The notes below the pieces were generated by a model that made no database searches, was not told the origin of the DNA, and was given only the letters and a program-made list of their open reading frames with translations. The translations under genes and the position numbers were made by a program. Of a DNA stretch of 31,942 bases, positions 29,918-31,942 are shown in pieces. The DNA is from GCA-003244245 sp039924425 (lineage in GTDB: Bacteria > Actinomycetota > Actinomycetes > Mycobacteriales > Pseudonocardiaceae), in the NCBI GenBank assembly GCA_039924425.1, contig JBDTAX010000034.1:1-31942 (forward strand), given 5' to 3'. Positions within the stretch are counted from its first letter, which is position 1. Every line of letters begins with the position of its first letter.

Positions 29918-31284
29918 GCGAGCGGGTAACCCGGCGCGGAGCCGGTGGGCAGTTCGAGAGTCACACAGGCGCCGCCACCGGGTCGGTTGCGGGCGGTGGC
30001 CTGCCCGCCGTGGGCCTGGGCGATGGCAGCCACGATGGAGAGCCCGAGTCCGGTCCCGCCGGTGTCGCGAGTGCGGGCGGCCTGGGCGCGGTGGAAGCGT
30101 TCGAAGGCGTGCGGCAGGAACTCGGGGGGAAAGCCGGGTCCACGGTCGGCCACCTCGACCGTGACCGTCCCGGCGGGGGTCGCGACCGCGGTGATCTCCA
30201 CGACGCTGTCGGCTGGGGCGTGCCGGGTGGCGTTGTCCAGCAGGTTGTCCACCGCCTGGCGCAGCCGGTCGGGGTCGGCCAGAATGGTCAGCTGGGCGGG
30301 GCTGTGCAGCAGCACACTGACCTCGCGCTCGGTGGCGCGGGCGCGCGCGCCGCGGGCGGCGGCGGCCAGCAGCTCAGGCAGCGCCAGCGGCCCGGGGCGC
30401 AGGAAGGGTTGAGCGTTGTCGGCGCGGGCGAGCAGCAACAGATCCTCGGCCAGCCGGATCAGCCGGTCCGTCTCGCCGGCCGCCTGCTCGATGGCCTCGG
30501 CGAGGGCTTCGCGGCTGCGGCCGGGACGGCCGGCGAGCTCGAGCTCGGCGCGCAGGATCGCCAGCGGGGTGCGCAGTTCGTGGCCGGCGTCGGCGACGAA
30601 ACCGCGTTGCCGCTCCAGCGCCTGCTGCAACCGACCGAGCAGGCCGTTCATCGTGACAGCCAGCGCGGCGATCTCGTCACGGGTGGTGGGTACCGGCAGG
30701 CGTCGGCCGGTGTCCCGGGCGCTGATCTGGGCGGCCTCGCGGCGCATCCGTTCCACTGGGCGCAACGCAGCCCCGGCCAGCAGCCACGCGCCCGCGCCGG
30801 CGAGCAGCACCGCGGGTGGGCCGCCCACCAGCAGCGCGGTCCGCACGCGATCCACTGCGGCGTCGGACACGCCGGTGCCGGTGCCCACCACCACCAGCAC
30901 CCGCCGTCCGCCCGTGCGGAGCGCGGTGATGGCCAGCAGTCGGACCTGATTACCGGATACCGTGGTGGTGAAGGACACCTCCCCGGCCAGTGCCTGTTGC
31001 CGCTGGGCGGCATCGAGCAATGGATGATTGCCGGCATCGGGTGAGAAGACCAGCAGTCGACCATCGAGCGCACGGACCTGGACGATCTCATCCGCGGGAC
31101 CCAGCAGGGGTAGGCCTTCCGAGCGCAGCTCTTCGGCCACGGCCCGCGCGCGGGCGCGCAACCCGGGGTCCAACGCGGCGTCCAGGCTGATCCGCAGCTG
31201 CAGCACGAACGCCAACCCGGCGGCGGCGATCACCACCGCCGCGCCCAGAGCGAACAGCAGCGCCAGCCGCAACCGCAAGGGCAT
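29914..31284 (-). CDS. Sensor histidine kinase, two-component system
   Basis: A 456-residue membrane kinase. TM1 covers about 9-29, an extracytoplasmic sensor domain 30-150, TM2 151-172, and a HAMP domain 173-225 (LRPVERMRREAAQIS). The H-box is FVADAGHELRTPLAILRAEL with phospho-accepting H235. The ATPase domain has the N-box DNLLDNATRHAP (346-357), the G1 box DRGPGF (380-385) and the G2 box GGTGLGL (409-415). All catalytic elements are present. It is encoded 23 bases downstream of the response regulator in the same direction, so the two form a pair. The sensor domain (with GEVSFTTTVSGNQVRLLAI) gives no hint of the ligand. Confidence 0.94.
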   Translation of the reverse strand: MPLRLRLALLFALGAAVVIAAAGLAFVLQLRISLDAALDPGLRARARAVAEELRSEGLPLLGPADEIVQVRALDGRLLVFSPDAGNHPLLDAAQRQQALAGEVSFTTTVSGNQVRLLAITALRTGGRRVLVVVGTGTGVSDAAVDRVRTALLVGGPPAVLLAGAGAWLLAGAALRPVERMRREAAQISARDTGRRLPVPTTRDEIAALAVTMNGLLGRLQQALERQRGFVADAGHELRTPLAILRAELELAGRPGRSREALAEAIEQAAGETDRLIRLAEDLLLLARADNAQPFLRPGPLALPELLAAAARGARARATEREVSVLLHSPAQLTILADPDRLRQAVDNLLDNATRHAPADSVVEITAVATPAGTVTVEVADRGPGFPPEFLPHAFERFHRAQAARTRDTGGTGLGLSIVAAIAQAHGGQATARNRPGGGACVTLELPTGSAPGYPLA

Positions 31285-31307
31285 CGACTACCGCAGCGTT
31301 CTGATCG

Positions 31308-31942
31308 TCACCAGGGCCCTGCCGCGGCCGGTTCGGCTCGCAACCGGTACCCCGTGCCCCGCACGGTCTCCAGCTGCGCCACCCGGAACGGTCGGTCAAT
31401 CTTGCGGCGCAGGTAGAGCACGTACTGGTCCACCACGTTGGAGACTCCGGCGTAGGCGAAGTCCCACACGTGCTCCAGGATCCTGGTCCGGGTGAGCACC
31501 TGCCCGGGATGGCGCAGGAACAGCTCCAGTAAGGCGAACTCCTTGGCCGAGAGGTCCAGCTCCACCGGACCGCGCCACGCGCGACGCGTCGCCGGGTCCA
31601 ACCGCAGATCAGCGACGCGCAGCTCGCTGGGCCGCTCCACGCCGCCGCGGCGGATCAGCGCCCGGATGCGGGCCGAGAGCTCGGCGAAGCTGAATGGCTT
31701 GACCAGATAGTCATCCGCACCGGCGTCCAACCCGCGCACCCGGTCCTCCACGGCATCGCGGGCGGTGAGCACCAACACCGGCACCCACCGCCCAGCGGCC
31801 CGCAGCCGCCGGCACACCTCAATGCCATCCAGTCCCGGCAGCATCACGTCCAGCAGCACCGCGTCGTAGCCGAACTCGGTGGCCCGCCACAGCGCATCGG
31901 TGCCGGTGGTGGCCACGTCCACGGCGTAGCCGTCCTCCTCCA
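31308..31942 (-). CDS. OmpR/PhoB-type response regulator, 5' end outside window
   Basis: A partial gene: the frame is open to the window edge at 31942, so the N-terminus with its acidic pocket is missing. Visible parts are EEDGYAVDVATTG at the start, the phosphorylation site DAVLLDVMLPGLDG, VLVLTARDAVEDRVRGLDAG, and the switch lysine in DDYLVKPFSFAEL. Then a C-terminal winged helix follows (LRVADLRLDPATRRAWRG; LSAKEFALLELFLRHPGQVLTR; SNVVDQYVLYLRRKID; VRGTGYRL). It is the DNA-binding partner of the kinase that follows. Target genes cannot be told; the COG4705 gene is the nearest on the other side of the kinase. Confidence 0.93.
   Translation of the reverse strand, partial: EEDGYAVDVATTGTDALWRATEFGYDAVLLDVMLPGLDGIEVCRRLRAAGRWVPVLVLTARDAVEDRVRGLDAGADDYLVKPFSFAELSARIRALIRRGGVERPSELRVADLRLDPATRRAWRGPVELDLSAKEFALLELFLRHPGQVLTRTRILEHVWDFAYAGVSNVVDQYVLYLRRKIDRPFRVAQLETVRGTGYRLRAEPAAAGPW

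Overview
The window is high-GC actinobacterial chromosome. Codons are strongly GC3-biased, GTG and TTG starts are frequent, and there is a Scr1/DUF397-type regulator pair, a 13E12-family HNH gene, a ChaB remnant with an actinobacterial-type C-terminus, and an OmpR-type two-component pair. Together these suggest Pseudonocardiales or a close relative; that assignment is inference from gene style, not from a search. No replication origin, CRISPR array, complete insertion sequence or prophage was seen. Bases 1-184 hold no gene I can support.

Layout. (1) 0.2-5.4 kb: tRNA-Tyr (minus), a YajQ-type protein, then a translationally coupled peptide-type ABC import operon (lipoprotein plus two permeases, no ATPase genes) running into a glucose-1-phosphate thymidylyltransferase. 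(2) 5.4-9.7 kb: on the minus strand a dimethylarginine dimethylaminohydrolase-like enzyme followed by HtpX protease; diverging from them a crotonase-fold protein without the usual catalytic glutamates; then a small acidic protein diverging from an XRE/DUF5753 regulator with its DUF397 partner. (3) 9.8-16.8 kb is a zone of gene decay. A 13E12 HNH gene is frameshifted by a 12-bp tandem repeat. A chaB gene has lost its middle. An ECF sigma gene is cut to its first ~58 codons. A small gene has a frameshift. Interleaved with these are an AmpG-like permease, a phytoene-dehydrogenase-like oxidoreductase, a SRPBCC protein, a four-helix membrane protein and a VOC protein.

(4) 16.8-21.8 kb: a TIGR02206/YwaF-like membrane protein and a defence-type block. 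The block has a P-loop ATPase with a 15-bp palindrome at its start, a 65-bp nested palindrome, and a Type II restriction-modification set (Eco29kI-like GIY-YIG nuclease, C5 cytosine methyltransferase, Vsr repair nuclease). The nuclease and methyltransferase genes diverge, and both appear to be leaderless from near-identical promoter ends. (5) 22.0-27.1 kb: the most interesting unit, a four-gene operon of a secreted DUF4331 protein with a His/Asp-rich linker, a membrane-anchored TPR protein, a NicO-type exporter with an EF-hand loop and a (His-Gly) tract, and a small lipoprotein. It looks like an envelope metal-handling system of unknown substrate.

(6) 27.0-31.9 kb: a lyase of the isocitrate lyase/PEP mutase superfamily followed by a bile-acid:sodium-symporter-type permease (minus); a divergent COG4705 membrane protein behind a cluster of CTCAT/ATGAG motifs; and a histidine kinase/response regulator pair, with the regulator cut by the window end.
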